This document shows positions 26,172 through 32,856 of a DNA stretch of 43,013 nucleotides, one piece after another. Position 1 is the stretch's first letter. Every line of letters starts with the position of its first letter. Made by a program: the position numbers and the translations under genes. The stretch comes from a virus. The notes under the pieces were generated by a model, which ran no database searches, was not told where the DNA came from, and worked only from the letters and a program-made list of their open reading frames with translations. The stretch spans positions 1 through 43,013 of IMG/VR virus record IMGVR_UViG_3300042507_006786; one strand, 5' to 3'.

Positions 26172-26714
26172 TCAGATTCCGATGTAGGCGACGCGCATGG
26201 CCTCGTCGAAGGCGACTCCTCCGCCAATCCCCCCTCCGCCGCCTCCGTCGCAAAGAACCTCAACCGGGTTGACCTCGTTGAACCATGCGCGACCTGCGGA
26301 ATCGATCCACATCGGAACGATGGAGTCGATTGGGTACTCGAGCCTGGCAATTCCTGCAGGGCCGATGTTTCCTCCGTCGTCGTTGACGGTGGTCTCGTAG
26401 CAGTTCCACGCCTTGCCGCTCCTGCCAGAGGACCTGCCGAAGTTCACGGCCACCCATGTGCCTCCGGTCGCGGATCGCTCGACCTCCAGCCATTCGTACT
26501 CCCACCACGTTCGTCCAGACACTGGAGATTGGAGGAGAGACGCCGTGATCTTTGCGGCAAAGACCTGTGGAACAAGCCTGTCGACGGTCCTGTCCGGAGT
26601 TGCCTGTCGAGACGACCTCGAGATGTCCTCGATGTAGCGATCGATCGCCTCGTCGCGGGCGCGCTCAGATCCCCGTCGTCCGGGGGTGGGTAGCATCTGC
26701 AGGATTTCGCCCAT
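26172..26714 (-). CDS. Hypothetical tail-block protein
   Basis: A 180-residue protein with a charged helical N-terminus (ERARDEAIDRYIEDISRSSR, about 17-36) and a beta-like remainder with several Trp residues (TWWEYEW). A run of glycines (CDGGGGGGIGGG) precedes a short conserved-looking C-terminus, FDEAMRVAYIGI. The start is ATG 26,714, overlapping the stop of the previous gene. No family recognised. The position between tail genes and the absence of a signal peptide fit a virion or tail-assembly protein. Confidence 0.7.
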   Translation of the reverse strand: MGEILQMLPTPGRRGSERARDEAIDRYIEDISRSSRQATPDRTVDRLVPQVFAAKITASLLQSPVSGRTWWEYEWLEVERSATGGTWVAVNFGRSSGRSGKAWNCYETTVNDDGGNIGPAGIARLEYPIDSIVPMWIDSAGRAWFNEVNPVEVLCDGGGGGGIGGGVAFDEAMRVAYIGI

Positions 26715-27502
26715 CAAAACACCGTTGATTCATAGATGATCTGGTCGCTCTGCGTCTTCCACTTTCCGTTGCCGGAATCCAGCGACTGATCCCACTGCGG
26801 CTGCTGCCGGTAGTGCCCCGAAGGGTCGTAGATCAGCGTGAGGCTCGTGGCCCACGGGAATGAGCCAATGTCGTTCTTCACCGACTCGAACGACTCGTAC
26901 TTCAGCGTGTAGTCTGCGAACACACCGGAGATCTCCGGAATCGAGAAGGTGTTGGAGTTCACTTTCCCTACCTTCAGCAATTCTGCGTCGCTCACTGTCA
27001 GGAACGACGTCGTGTAGTCGATGTCGATTCGCATCATCGGGCGCTGCATCTTGTACGGCCTCGGGAACATCTCCGGGGTCTGAAGATTCCCAGGTCGCAG
27101 CTGGAGCGAGTACCAGTCCTGAACGGATGGATCGGAGCTGTGCCTGTACCCGTTCTGAAACGAGGACGAGTTGACCAGGAACCCGTCCACATGGTCGATG
27201 ACGCTGCGAACCCTGATGCGTCGCTCGATCTGGTTCCTTCGTCTCGTCCTCGCGGTTCGGCCGTACTGAAGCGTGACGATGTACTTCCCGTTTCCGAACC
27301 TCGTCGCATCTCCAGACAGAAGCGGGATGTTCAGCGTGCCAGAGTAGATCGTGCTGCCGACGCTTGCAACGGCGGCGTCGATTGCGTCCGTCTGCGTGAA
27401 TGTGTCGGTCACCATGCACTTGATGACCGCGCGGTCAGATGTCTCGGACTCATAGCCGACCGAGAGCGATGTCCCAGGGATGAAGGACTTGACCGTAGGC
27501 AC
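26714..27502 (-). CDS. Hypothetical tail-block protein
   Basis: A 262-residue soluble protein without recognisable motifs, mixed strand and helix, with many Tyr, Ser and Arg residues (GRTARTRRRNQIERRIRVRS). It starts at GTG 27,502 with only a weak ribosome site, 7 bases after the previous stop. The next in-frame Met is at residue 29, which would remove a good beta strand, so I kept GTG. Gene order suggests a tail or neck component. Confidence 0.65.
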   Translation of the reverse strand: MPTVKSFIPGTSLSVGYESETSDRAVIKCMVTDTFTQTDAIDAAVASVGSTIYSGTLNIPLLSGDATRFGNGKYIVTLQYGRTARTRRRNQIERRIRVRSVIDHVDGFLVNSSSFQNGYRHSSDPSVQDWYSLQLRPGNLQTPEMFPRPYKMQRPMMRIDIDYTTSFLTVSDAELLKVGKVNSNTFSIPEISGVFADYTLKYESFESVKNDIGSFPWATSLTLIYDPSGHYRQQPQWDQSLDSGNGKWKTQSDQIIYESTVF

Positions 27503-27508
27503 TGTGGA

Positions 27509-27772
27509 TCACATTCCCGACCTGATGGTCTGGTGAATCGAGCGCAGTTCGGCAAGAACCGCCTCGAGAAGATGCGCGGTCTGGTCGATACCAAGGTCTT
27601 CCTGTGAGAAAGAAGGCTCCCGGCCGGCCGGAGGAGCGGCGGAGGAGGACGCGTCCTTCACGACCGGCCGGGAACTGGCGGCAGACTCTCCGCCGCGCAT
27701 GGTCTGCTCGGGCGTCCCGAATGCGGCTTCGTAAGCGCGCATGTCGATGGAGTCTTGGTTCTGGTTCATCAT
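27509..27772 (-). CDS. Small hypothetical protein
   Basis: An 87-residue protein: a polar, Ala/Ser/Pro-rich, probably disordered region (about 15-55) followed by an amphipathic C-terminal helix, IDQTAHLLEAVLAELRSIHQ. Two adjacent Met codons begin it, and the first overlaps the upstream stop (ATGA). A helix of this kind may pack in a coiled coil. The function is unknown; the position is inside the tail block. Confidence 0.6.
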   Translation of the reverse strand: MMNQNQDSIDMRAYEAAFGTPEQTMRGGESAASSRPVVKDASSSAAPPAGREPSFSQEDLGIDQTAHLLEAVLAELRSIHQTIRSGM

Positions 27773-28260
27773 GTGAACGCCGCCGTCTCTTCGGTGTCAA
27801 GTCGAGCGGTGTCGGTGATCCGTCCTGAAATCGTCAGCTGAACCGTCGCGGCGGTCCTGACCCAACGCACCCTGCAGGACTCGACGATCATGGACCCGCG
27901 AAGGTAGATCCCGCTCGCAAGCTGGACGGACCACCGCATCCTGCAGAAGGTGTCGTCAGTCGAGAACATGTTGGCGATGCCGATCCACGCGTTTCCGCCA
28001 CCTTGTTCTGCAAGGGTCTGGGTCGAGACAAGCAAGCCCTGAAGGGCAATCTGCCCGCCAAGGAGACCGGAACCTTCATGGGTGTGGAAGGTGTCGGCGA
28101 CGGTGTTCGTTCCACCTGTGGTGTCTTCGACTACCTGACGGTAATCGATGTCGCACGCCTGCAACTTGAGCCGCATGGACTCAGTTACGGCATTTGACTT
28201 GACGATTTGCAGGATCGCCGTGCCTGCTGTTCCCGGCTTTGCAAGTTGGACGGTTGCCAT
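27769..28260 (-). CDS. Tail-block structural protein
   Basis: A 163-residue protein, mostly beta strands, beginning MATVQLAKPGTAGTAILQIV and ending in an amphipathic TVQLTISGRITDTARLD segment. Size, beta content and position (downstream of the adaptor candidate) fit a small tail or head-completion protein. Two Cys near the end are isolated. No family is recognised with confidence. Confidence 0.65.
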   Translation of the reverse strand: MATVQLAKPGTAGTAILQIVKSNAVTESMRLKLQACDIDYRQVVEDTTGGTNTVADTFHTHEGSGLLGGQIALQGLLVSTQTLAEQGGGNAWIGIANMFSTDDTFCRMRWSVQLASGIYLRGSMIVESCRVRWVRTAATVQLTISGRITDTARLDTEETAAFT

Positions 28261-28268
28261 GAATCACC

Positions 28269-28505
28269 TCACGCGCTGGTGGTGATGCTTGCCCAGGTCG
28301 CGGAGGTGTTGGTTCCACTGTTGACGTAGATTCGCGTTGTGGTAGTGCTAGCTGCCACGTTGATCGCGATGCATCCCTTTGCGTATCCAGGCGCAGAAGC
28401 GGTCGGAACTCCGTTGAACCATGCAAAGCACTTTCCCTGGCTGGTTCCGATGTTGGACGGGCCGACTGCTTCTGCAAGCTCATCGATGGTGTTGTGGGCT
28501 GACAT
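28269..28505 (-). CDS. Small virion protein
   Basis: A 78-residue protein, MSAHNTIDELAEAVGPSNIG, then a Gly/Ala/Thr-rich beta-like half (AINVAASTTTTRIYVNSG, TSATWASIT). Short proteins with this end pattern occur in virion gene clusters of phages and often resemble the tip repeats of fibres or decoration proteins. Its function is not known. It lies between the adaptor candidate and the 163-residue gene, with short gaps. Confidence 0.65.
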   Translation of the reverse strand: MSAHNTIDELAEAVGPSNIGTSQGKCFAWFNGVPTASAPGYAKGCIAINVAASTTTTRIYVNSGTNTSATWASITTSA

Positions 28506-28514
28506 CTTGGTCTC

Positions 28515-29651
28515 CTAGTAGAGGACGTTGTTGTAGGTGATCTGGTTGGGCAACTTCGCCCTTCCCTGAGAATACAGTGTATCGCTGCGGTCGGAGTTGT
28601 GGCCGATCATGGCAGAGCCGGCCATCTTCCGGTCAAGGGACACGCTTGCCGCGATTCGCTTTTCAAAGTACGCGCGATGCTCTCCGTTCGGAGAGTCGGC
28701 GTACTGCTCGGCAACCGCCAGGCAAGACGCAAGCATGGCCTCGTGGTGGTAGGCAATCCCTGGAGGATGAAGTTCGGTTACTCCAGATCCTGATCCGACC
28801 AGATCCGTTACTCCAGGAAAGATGAACAGATACCGAAACGACAGGTTGTAGGTCTTGTCCGGCCTTGGGAACAAAACAAGTTCGTAGCGGGTGTACTGTC
28901 CAATGTGGCCTGTATTGCCACGATGGTCAATTCCAGGGTTTCGCCAAGGACGGACGCAGAAGTACGCAGGCACTCCTGTCTGCACCGCGCTGTTCAGGAA
29001 CATCTCGCGAATCTGCTGGTCGCCGACTTGTCGGACAGGCATGTATCCGCTTCCGGCCTCAAGCGTGAGATCGCCCTCAATGCCTCCAAAGGATGTCGGG
29101 AGGGCAAAGATCGAATCGGTGATCGTGAACGGGACCCGGCTTGCTCCTGAAAGCGTGAATTCGTCGGAGGAAACCACATCTTCGAGTAGAAGAGTATCCG
29201 TATCGTCTATGGAGAAGATGTGAATGATCCGCTTTGCGTCGAATGGACTTGAAGTTGAAACCGTCATCAGAGAGTTGTCGATTGAATACTCGAGTACTCC
29301 GTGGACGCACCATGCAGGAAAGGAAGGACTGCCTCCAAAGTTTGCAAATCCGTTTGGTGCGGAATCGACTGCAACAAGACCAGCGGATGCTCCTCCGATT
29401 CCCTTGTACTCAGCATGAACGGCAATCGTCATCGTCGGACGCATGAACGACCAGATGTGGCTTGTCCCGTCCGCAAGGATCGGAGGGGCGTAGAACTGCC
29501 GCATTCCACGGTCGATGACCGCATCGACATCTGCCTGCTGCTGGGCGGTCATGGAAGTGTATGTCCGTCCAAACCCGAAGTAGCGACCAATCTCTCCGCG
29601 CCACTGGTCGAGATGAATCGCAAGGGATGTGTGCGAAGTTGATGCAGGCAT
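28515..29651 (-). CDS. Head-tail adaptor candidate
   Basis: A 378-residue protein starting with a helical region (TAQQQADVDAVIDRGMRQFY, about 35-54) followed by FMRPTMTIAVHAEYKG and long beta-rich segments. The opening (a helical repeat with an RGxRxFYxPP pattern) resembles neck or head-to-tail adaptor proteins of uncultured short-tailed phages. The adaptor role in a podovirus would be to join the portal to the tail tube. This is inferred from pattern and position, not from a named match. C-terminal helices (EAMLASCLAVAEQYADSPNG) complete it. Confidence 0.6.
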   Translation of the reverse strand: MPASTSHTSLAIHLDQWRGEIGRYFGFGRTYTSMTAQQQADVDAVIDRGMRQFYAPPILADGTSHIWSFMRPTMTIAVHAEYKGIGGASAGLVAVDSAPNGFANFGGSPSFPAWCVHGVLEYSIDNSLMTVSTSSPFDAKRIIHIFSIDDTDTLLLEDVVSSDEFTLSGASRVPFTITDSIFALPTSFGGIEGDLTLEAGSGYMPVRQVGDQQIREMFLNSAVQTGVPAYFCVRPWRNPGIDHRGNTGHIGQYTRYELVLFPRPDKTYNLSFRYLFIFPGVTDLVGSGSGVTELHPPGIAYHHEAMLASCLAVAEQYADSPNGEHRAYFEKRIAASVSLDRKMAGSAMIGHNSDRSDTLYSQGRAKLPNQITYNNVLY

Positions 29652-29652
29652 G

Positions 29653-30240
29653 TCAGCCCATCCGAATCATTGCGTTTGCGACAGCAGCAGTTGCCGACCC
29701 GGAGAAAGTGATTCCGATGTAGTCGGCTCCACCAAGGTGCGGAGATCCGATCACGCCGATCACAGTAGCGGATCCGGTTCTAGATCCGGTAGATGCACCA
29801 ATCGTGTTGTCGAGTACCGCATTGAAGCCGTTGGTGACTGCGATAGCAGCGCTTGTGTATTGAGTTCCTGCGGGAGATGAAACGACAAGTCCTCCGTCAG
29901 TCAAGGCAGCCGAGTAAAGCAGTTTCACGGTCCAGAAGGTCTGGTCTGCATCCTGCGCCTTGTTGCCGTAGTACGCCCAAACGTACATGGTCCCTGCATT
30001 CGATGCAGCGCTGACCACCATCGGCATCACATACAGCTCTTCGAATCCGGAAACATACACAGGAGCGTAGTCGGCTCCAGTGGCTACATTTCGGATCGGA
30101 GGAGGTGAGGTTCTGAAGTAATTTCCTTCACCAGAGCTGGGTCCGGATGATCCAAGGATTTGAGTTCCCTGAGAAGCGGTGCTCGTACCGATGCTGACGC
30201 CATCTGGGTATGCATAGACGGTTGGAGAGTATGCGGTCAT
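29653..30240 (-). CDS. Virion protein, beta-rich
   Basis: A 195-residue protein rich in Ala, Gly, Ser, Thr and Tyr, with little helix; MTAYSPTVYAYPDGVSIGTS at the start and a GATVANAMIRMG-like end (TAAVANAMIRMG). The pattern of short beta strands joined by Gly/Ser turns fits a phage decoration or tail protein. The stop is one base before the start of the adaptor candidate. No domain named. Confidence 0.65.
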   Translation of the reverse strand: MTAYSPTVYAYPDGVSIGTSTASQGTQILGSSGPSSGEGNYFRTSPPPIRNVATGADYAPVYVSGFEELYVMPMVVSAASNAGTMYVWAYYGNKAQDADQTFWTVKLLYSAALTDGGLVVSSPAGTQYTSAAIAVTNGFNAVLDNTIGASTGSRTGSATVIGVIGSPHLGGADYIGITFSGSATAAVANAMIRMG

Positions 30241-30241
30241 G

Positions 30242-30469
30242 TTACTTCCCGTTCCTAGATCGGTTGACGGACTTTGATTGAACTCTCAGGTTGGAAGGCT
30301 TGTTGTTGCGGGGGTTGGAATCGCGGTGATCCACATCGCGTCCGTCCCCCTTCCGAACCACGCCTTGCTTCTCCATGAGACGACGAGCCTTGTTGCGGCT
30401 GGATCGATCCGCAATCTTTTCAGGCTTGCCGTGGAAATCACGGTATTCCTTGGCGTAGTTTCTAGGCAT
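30242..30469 (-). CDS. HNH-like small DNA-binding protein
   Basis: A 75-residue basic protein with RDVDHRDSNPRNNKPSNLRV near the C-terminus, which matches the HNH core pattern (DH...N...N.x.NL). The first half is charged and helical (RRLMEKQGVVRKGDGR). A single H and the N/NL residues suggest either a minimal HNH nuclease, as often found next to phage packaging or virion genes, or a degenerate DNA-binding relative. I chose ATG 30,469 because the upstream extension is not conserved-looking. Confidence 0.7.
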   Translation of the reverse strand: MPRNYAKEYRDFHGKPEKIADRSSRNKARRLMEKQGVVRKGDGRDVDHRDSNPRNNKPSNLRVQSKSVNRSRNGK

Positions 30470-30473
30470 TGAA

Positions 30474-30587
30474 TTACTTCCCGCCACCACCGAGCTGACC
30501 AAGCTTGGCTGCCATGAACTTCTTGTTTCCAACCTGCTTGCTAGTTCCGGACTTTGCCGAAGCCTTCTTCATCTTGCTCTTGGGCAT
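30474..30587 (-). CDS. Very small basic protein
   Basis: A 37-residue protein, MPKSKMKKASAKSGTSKQVG then NKKFMAAKLGQLGGGGK, very rich in Lys, Gly and Ser. It is easily missed but has a strong ribosome site (AAAGGAGG) before the ATG at 30,587. It lies between two virion genes. Like the small basic proteins at 878-1,134 it may bind DNA or help in packing; this is inference. The function is unknown. Confidence 0.7.
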   Translation of the reverse strand: MPKSKMKKASAKSGTSKQVGNKKFMAAKLGQLGGGGK

Positions 30588-30631
30588 GTTGCCCTCCTTT
30601 GATTGTGCGTGCCTGCACTTGCAGCCGCGTT

Positions 30632-31024
30632 TCACTTTTCGGCAATCCAGTACTGGAGCACTGGACTGCCAGTAACCGAACGGAACGTCGGCGCTAGTGC
30701 GCCCGCAGTTCCGTTCAGACGAAATAGAGCCACTTCCTTCGGCCGGAGCTCGATGAATGGCGTGAACGACGAGGTGCCGGTTCCAACGAGGATGACCTCG
30801 CTTCCGGTGACCGAGGTGTTCCTGAGATACATCCATCCACAGTCTGTGCTTGCGAGCGTTCCAAGGTCGATTGCAACGGCGGTAGCCGAATTGCTCGCGG
30901 CTTGGGCACCACCGGCCGCGCGGGTCCCGCTCATGTCGAATAGCTGCGTGCCTGGGTTCTGCGTGTTAGCCAGAAGACCCTTGGTGACGGACATGACCAT
31001 CGTGATGGAGATTTCGTTTGCCAT
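30632..31024 (-). CDS. Small virion structural protein
   Basis: A 130-residue beta-rich protein beginning MANEISITMVMSVTKGLLAN. Openings of the type MANEIxIT recur in small tail or decoration proteins of phages. The remainder alternates polar loops and strands (VGTGTSSFTPFIELRPKEVA) without cysteine pairs or membrane segments. It is the first clearly structural gene after the lysis cassette and is followed by the 37-residue gene. Confidence 0.7.
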   Translation of the reverse strand: MANEISITMVMSVTKGLLANTQNPGTQLFDMSGTRAAGGAQAASNSATAVAIDLGTLASTDCGWMYLRNTSVTGSEVILVGTGTSSFTPFIELRPKEVALFRLNGTAGALAPTFRSVTGSPVLQYWIAEK

Positions 31025-31025
31025 G

Positions 31026-31280
31026 TCAGCAGTTCCACGCCCGAAGGCTCTTGTTGATGCGGCTGTTCGGGTCCCGGGCAGTCTTCTCCGAAGTCAGCTT
31101 CTTCTTCATCCCGCCCATCCGAGCGCAAAATGAAGCTCGGCGAGAGGCGTCCTTCTTCGTCTTTGGATTGGGAGCGGGCGGCTTGATGTCACGCCCTTCT
31201 GCCCGTAGCGACGCACGCCCCTTCGCATTCAGACCGCCTTTCGGATCCTGGCCTTCCTTGCGTTGCCATGCAGCGCTCAT
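31026..31280 (-). CDS. DUF6321-like small basic protein
   Basis: An 84-residue basic protein, MSAAWQRKEGQDPKGGLNAK then a KGRASLRAEGRDIKPPAPNP segment and a RRASFCARMGGMKKKLTSEK segment. This conserved order (GGLNAKGR, then an xSFxxRMGGMKxKLTxxKTAxDPxSRIN pattern) matches the phage protein family DUF6321 as I recall it; the function is unknown. Its ATG overlaps the upstream stop (ATGA). It belongs to the late leftward block. The two Cys are not paired. Confidence 0.8.
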   Translation of the reverse strand: MSAAWQRKEGQDPKGGLNAKGRASLRAEGRDIKPPAPNPKTKKDASRRASFCARMGGMKKKLTSEKTARDPNSRINKSLRAWNC

Positions 31281-31582
31281 TGGTCGTCCTCCACGAAAGA
31301 GGGTGGCACCATGTACCACCCTTCAGGAACCGTCACCTTGTTGTCGGACAGGATCCACTCGCCGCTCCTGAGCGTGTAGACCTGCATCCTTGCGCACGGT
31401 CCCACTCGGATCGGGCTTGACTCCGGAACCAAAACTGTCCTGTTGCACCCAGCCGCGAACGCGAGAGCCGGCACGGCGAAGAACAGCAGGATCGCTGTCG
31501 CCGTCGACGGCCTTGCCCCGGTCCTTTGCGAAGATCGCGAGGACTTCTGCGATGAGCCTGGAGATGAAGGCGAGGAATGCAT
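31277..31582 (-). CDS. Nested lipoprotein, o-spanin-like candidate
   Basis: A 101-residue frame whose residues 27-45 are hydrophobic (TATAILLFFAVPALAFAAG) and end at C46 in an FAAGC context, a plausible lipobox. The mature part is short and polar. Position in the lysis cassette and nesting inside another frame suggest an Rz1-like outer-membrane lipoprotein, which would destroy the outer membrane at lysis. The only in-frame ATG, at 31,582, gives a long Ser-rich lead of 26 residues before the hydrophobic part, which is unusual, so the true start may differ. Its stop overlaps the next start. Confidence 0.6.
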   Translation of the reverse strand: MHSSPSSPGSSQKSSRSSQRTGARPSTATAILLFFAVPALAFAAGCNRTVLVPESSPIRVGPCARMQVYTLRSGEWILSDNKVTVPEGWYMVPPSFVEDDQ

Positions 31583-31586
31583 TCAT
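31323..31586 (-). CDS. Overlapping small lysis-cassette protein
   Basis: An 87-residue frame beginning MNAFLAFISRLIAEVLAIFA, a hydrophobic, possibly membrane-anchoring helix, followed by a basic and polar remainder. Its ATG is only 4 bases upstream of the start of the lipoprotein frame, and it overlaps the stop of the holin-like gene (ATGA). Two frames in one stretch, one with a membrane helix and one with a lipobox, fit an Rz/Rz1 type pair, although this inner-membrane partner lacks an obvious coiled coil. The second half, which lies over the lipoprotein, may be non-functional. Confidence 0.55.
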   Translation of the reverse strand: MNAFLAFISRLIAEVLAIFAKDRGKAVDGDSDPAVLRRAGSRVRGWVQQDSFGSGVKPDPSGTVRKDAGLHAQERRVDPVRQQGDGS

Positions 31587-31771
31587 TCGTCCTTCTTCTT
31601 CGAGTCGCTTGCAAGAATCAGTCCGATTCCAGCGATGATCGCCGCTGCAGCAGAAGTCCAGTCAGGAACTGTCGCATCAGATCCGTCAAAGAGCGCAGTC
31701 AGGATCCCGCCAACTGCGACGAGGATCGATCCGATTCCAGCAACTGTGGTGTTTCGATTCTGCAGGTTCAC
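31583..31771 (-). CDS. Holin-like membrane protein
   Basis: A 62-residue protein with two hydrophobic segments (about 10-27, VAGIGSILVAVGGILTAL, and 40-54, SAAAAIIAGIGLILA), a polar loop carrying Asp (FDGSDATVPDW) and a charged end (SDSKKKDE). The small size, two membrane spans and Lys-rich tail are typical of phage holins, which make the inner-membrane hole at lysis. It sits between a small membrane protein and the spanin-like pair. No endolysin gene is adjacent. Confidence 0.8.
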   Translation of the reverse strand: MNLQNRNTTVAGIGSILVAVGGILTALFDGSDATVPDWTSAAAAIIAGIGLILASDSKKKDE

Positions 31772-31911
31772 TTGTCCTCCAATCGCTTCACGCGTTCGTC
31801 CATTCGGACCATCGTCTCTCTGATTTTACCGAGTTGACCGTGAATCCACCCGCTTGCGCAGAATGCCGCTACGAATGGACTGAGGATCGTGGCAAGTTGC
31901 TCGAAGGTCAT
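31768..31911 (-). CDS. Small membrane protein of lysis cassette
   Basis: A 47-residue protein with one membrane span (about 6-23, LATILSPFVAAFCASGWI) and a charged, coiled-coil-like end (IRETMVRMDERVKRLEDK). The pattern resembles small hemolysin XhlA/BhlA-like holin-associated proteins. It is the first gene of the leftward late block; its ATG at 31,911 follows GGAG. A perfect TATAAT lies 9 bases upstream. It overlaps the holin-like gene by four bases. It could also be a second holin or antiholin. Confidence 0.7.
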   Translation of the reverse strand: MTFEQLATILSPFVAAFCASGWIHGQLGKIRETMVRMDERVKRLEDK

Positions 31912-31920
31912 GGTGCTCCG

Positions 31921-31926
31921 ATTATA
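31921..31926 (-). promoter_or_regulatory. Candidate leftward late promoter (-10)
   Basis: A perfect TATAAT on the minus strand, nine bases upstream of the ATG of the first late gene. The best -35 is TTGCAA at 15-base spacing, shorter than usual, so the -10 is the strongest part. Transcription from it would give an almost leaderless message, which contrasts with the GGAG between it and the ATG. It may depend on a phage activator or on the palindrome 70 bases upstream. Confidence 0.45.
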
Positions 31927-31995
31927 CACCAAGCATGAGAATTGCAACCCATGATCCCGAAAACCGTCCGGACGCTCCGACCCCTTGCGGGGGCC

Positions 31996-32013
31996 ACCTG
32001 CCACGTGGCAGGT
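31996..32013. repeat. Dispersed 18-bp palindrome, copy 4
   Basis: Exact ACCTGCCACGTGGCAGGT. It lies 70 bases upstream of the candidate -10 of the leftward late operon and downstream of the early operon's terminators, so at an operon border. Confidence 0.9.
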
Positions 32014-32263
32014 CTGGTGTTTGGTTCAGGCATCCAGGGTTTCACCCTGCCTGCCGATCCAATGGACAAGCGGCTAGCGCTGGGCCGAGGCAGTGTGTCG
32101 TACGCGCACCTCGGCTGGATCGGATCGACGGCGGTCGCCATCGATTCCTACGTGACGAACCCACGAAGGCAGGGTGCTCGAGTAGCCGCAGCTCCGTGTC
32201 AGTCGAGCGTGACCAACAATTTGTGCCCGCAGCGTCATAAGCGCGAGCGTGGGAGCAGCAGGA

Positions 32264-32303
32264 ATAGAAAACGCCCGCCACCGATCGGCACAGTGACGGG
32301 CGC
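32264..32303 (-). terminator. Rho-independent terminator of early operon
   Basis: On the minus strand, a 10-bp stem (arms 32,293-32,302 and 32,272-32,281, with one G.T pair) closes an 11-base loop and is followed by TTTTCTAT. The stem is GC-rich and the T run follows directly, the standard layout. It is placed about 90 bases after the RusA-like stop and so would end the early leftward transcript. Confidence 0.8.
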
Positions 32304-32337
32304 TGGGGGAAAAGATGCCATGAGCGTTTGCTCGAAA

Positions 32338-32367
32338 GCCATCCTTGCCGGGTGCAGCAAGGATGGC
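32338..32367 (-). terminator. Strong hairpin after RusA-like gene
   Basis: Perfect 11-bp stem (GCCATCCTTGC / GCAAGGATGGC) with an 8-base loop, 25 bases after the RusA-like stop. On the minus strand it is followed by only TTT, so it is either a weak terminator or an mRNA-stabilising hairpin in front of the better terminator at 32,264-32,303. Confidence 0.6.
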
Positions 32368-32391
32368 ACGAAAGGAACCTGACCTAGCCGA

Positions 32392-32856
32392 TCACACTTT
32401 AGCATCGGAATACGACTTTGCCATTACTTCGATGAGAATCTTCGAAATTTTGTCGTCTGATTTCTGCTGGTACATCTCGATCCGGCAGTTCTTTGGGTTG
32501 TCGTCGACGATGACCGACAGTCCACGGCGCGACCTTGCAGACGGAGTCTTCAGGCAGTCGATGGTTTGCTTTGCGGACGCAAACAGATTGTCGTCGTCGT
32601 ACGCACGCTTTCCGCTCCCGTACATCCTTGTGATTCTGAGGATCACGGGGCACAGGAATTTCGGAAGCGGGCTGCCGAGAACCCAGACGTACTGCTCCAT
32701 CTGCTCCCTTATCTGCTTTCGGACCCTGTAGTGGCATCGCAGCAGATCTCCCGCCCTCGGGAGGTCGATCGGAAGAACAACGGACCAGTAGACCGGATCG
32801 CCTCTGCAATCAAAGATCGAAGAAGTGGCTGGCCGACGCTTCCCGACGAGATCCAC
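32392..32856 (-). CDS. RusA-like Holliday junction resolvase
   Basis: Cuts four-way DNA junctions during recombination or packaging. The 154-residue protein has a first strand SVVLPIDLPR (25-34), the strand LRITRMYG, and the acidic catalytic cluster DDDN (87-90), K96, D100, then VIVDDNP (115-121). These fit the RusA order of Asp residues. The start is uncertain: no ATG precedes the first strand, so GTG 32,856, after AAAGGA, is proposed; it overlaps the primase gene by 148 bases. It is the last gene of the early operon. Confidence 0.75.
   Translation of the reverse strand: MDLVGKRRPATSSIFDCRGDPVYWSVVLPIDLPRAGDLLRCHYRVRKQIREQMEQYVWVLGSPLPKFLCPVILRITRMYGSGKRAYDDDNLFASAKQTIDCLKTPSARSRRGLSVIVDDNPKNCRIEMYQQKSDDKISKILIEVMAKSYSDAKV

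Larger units (their letters stand above)
31912..32391. other. Structured non-coding spacer between late and early leftward operons
   Basis: 480 bases without a credible gene. It holds, from right to left, two hairpins that could end the early operon (32,338-32,367; 32,264-32,303), a short hairpin (32,035-32,049, CAGGGT with a TTC loop), palindrome copy 4 (31,996-32,013) and a leftward TATAAT (31,921-31,926). The segment from about 32,050 to 32,263 shows no further pattern to me. A small RNA could start here. Confidence 0.6.

Noticed and set aside
25327-26253. N-terminal extension of the cysteine-rich protein
   Set aside because: Arg/His-rich antisense-like composition covering another good gene; the real ATG is at 25,326.
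31942-32382. Rightward 146-codon frame in the late/early spacer
   Set aside because: Runs through palindrome and terminator hairpins, low-quality composition, no ribosome site.
31912-32391. tRNA gene
   Set aside because: No cloverleaf or T-loop consensus found; the hairpins are simple stems.
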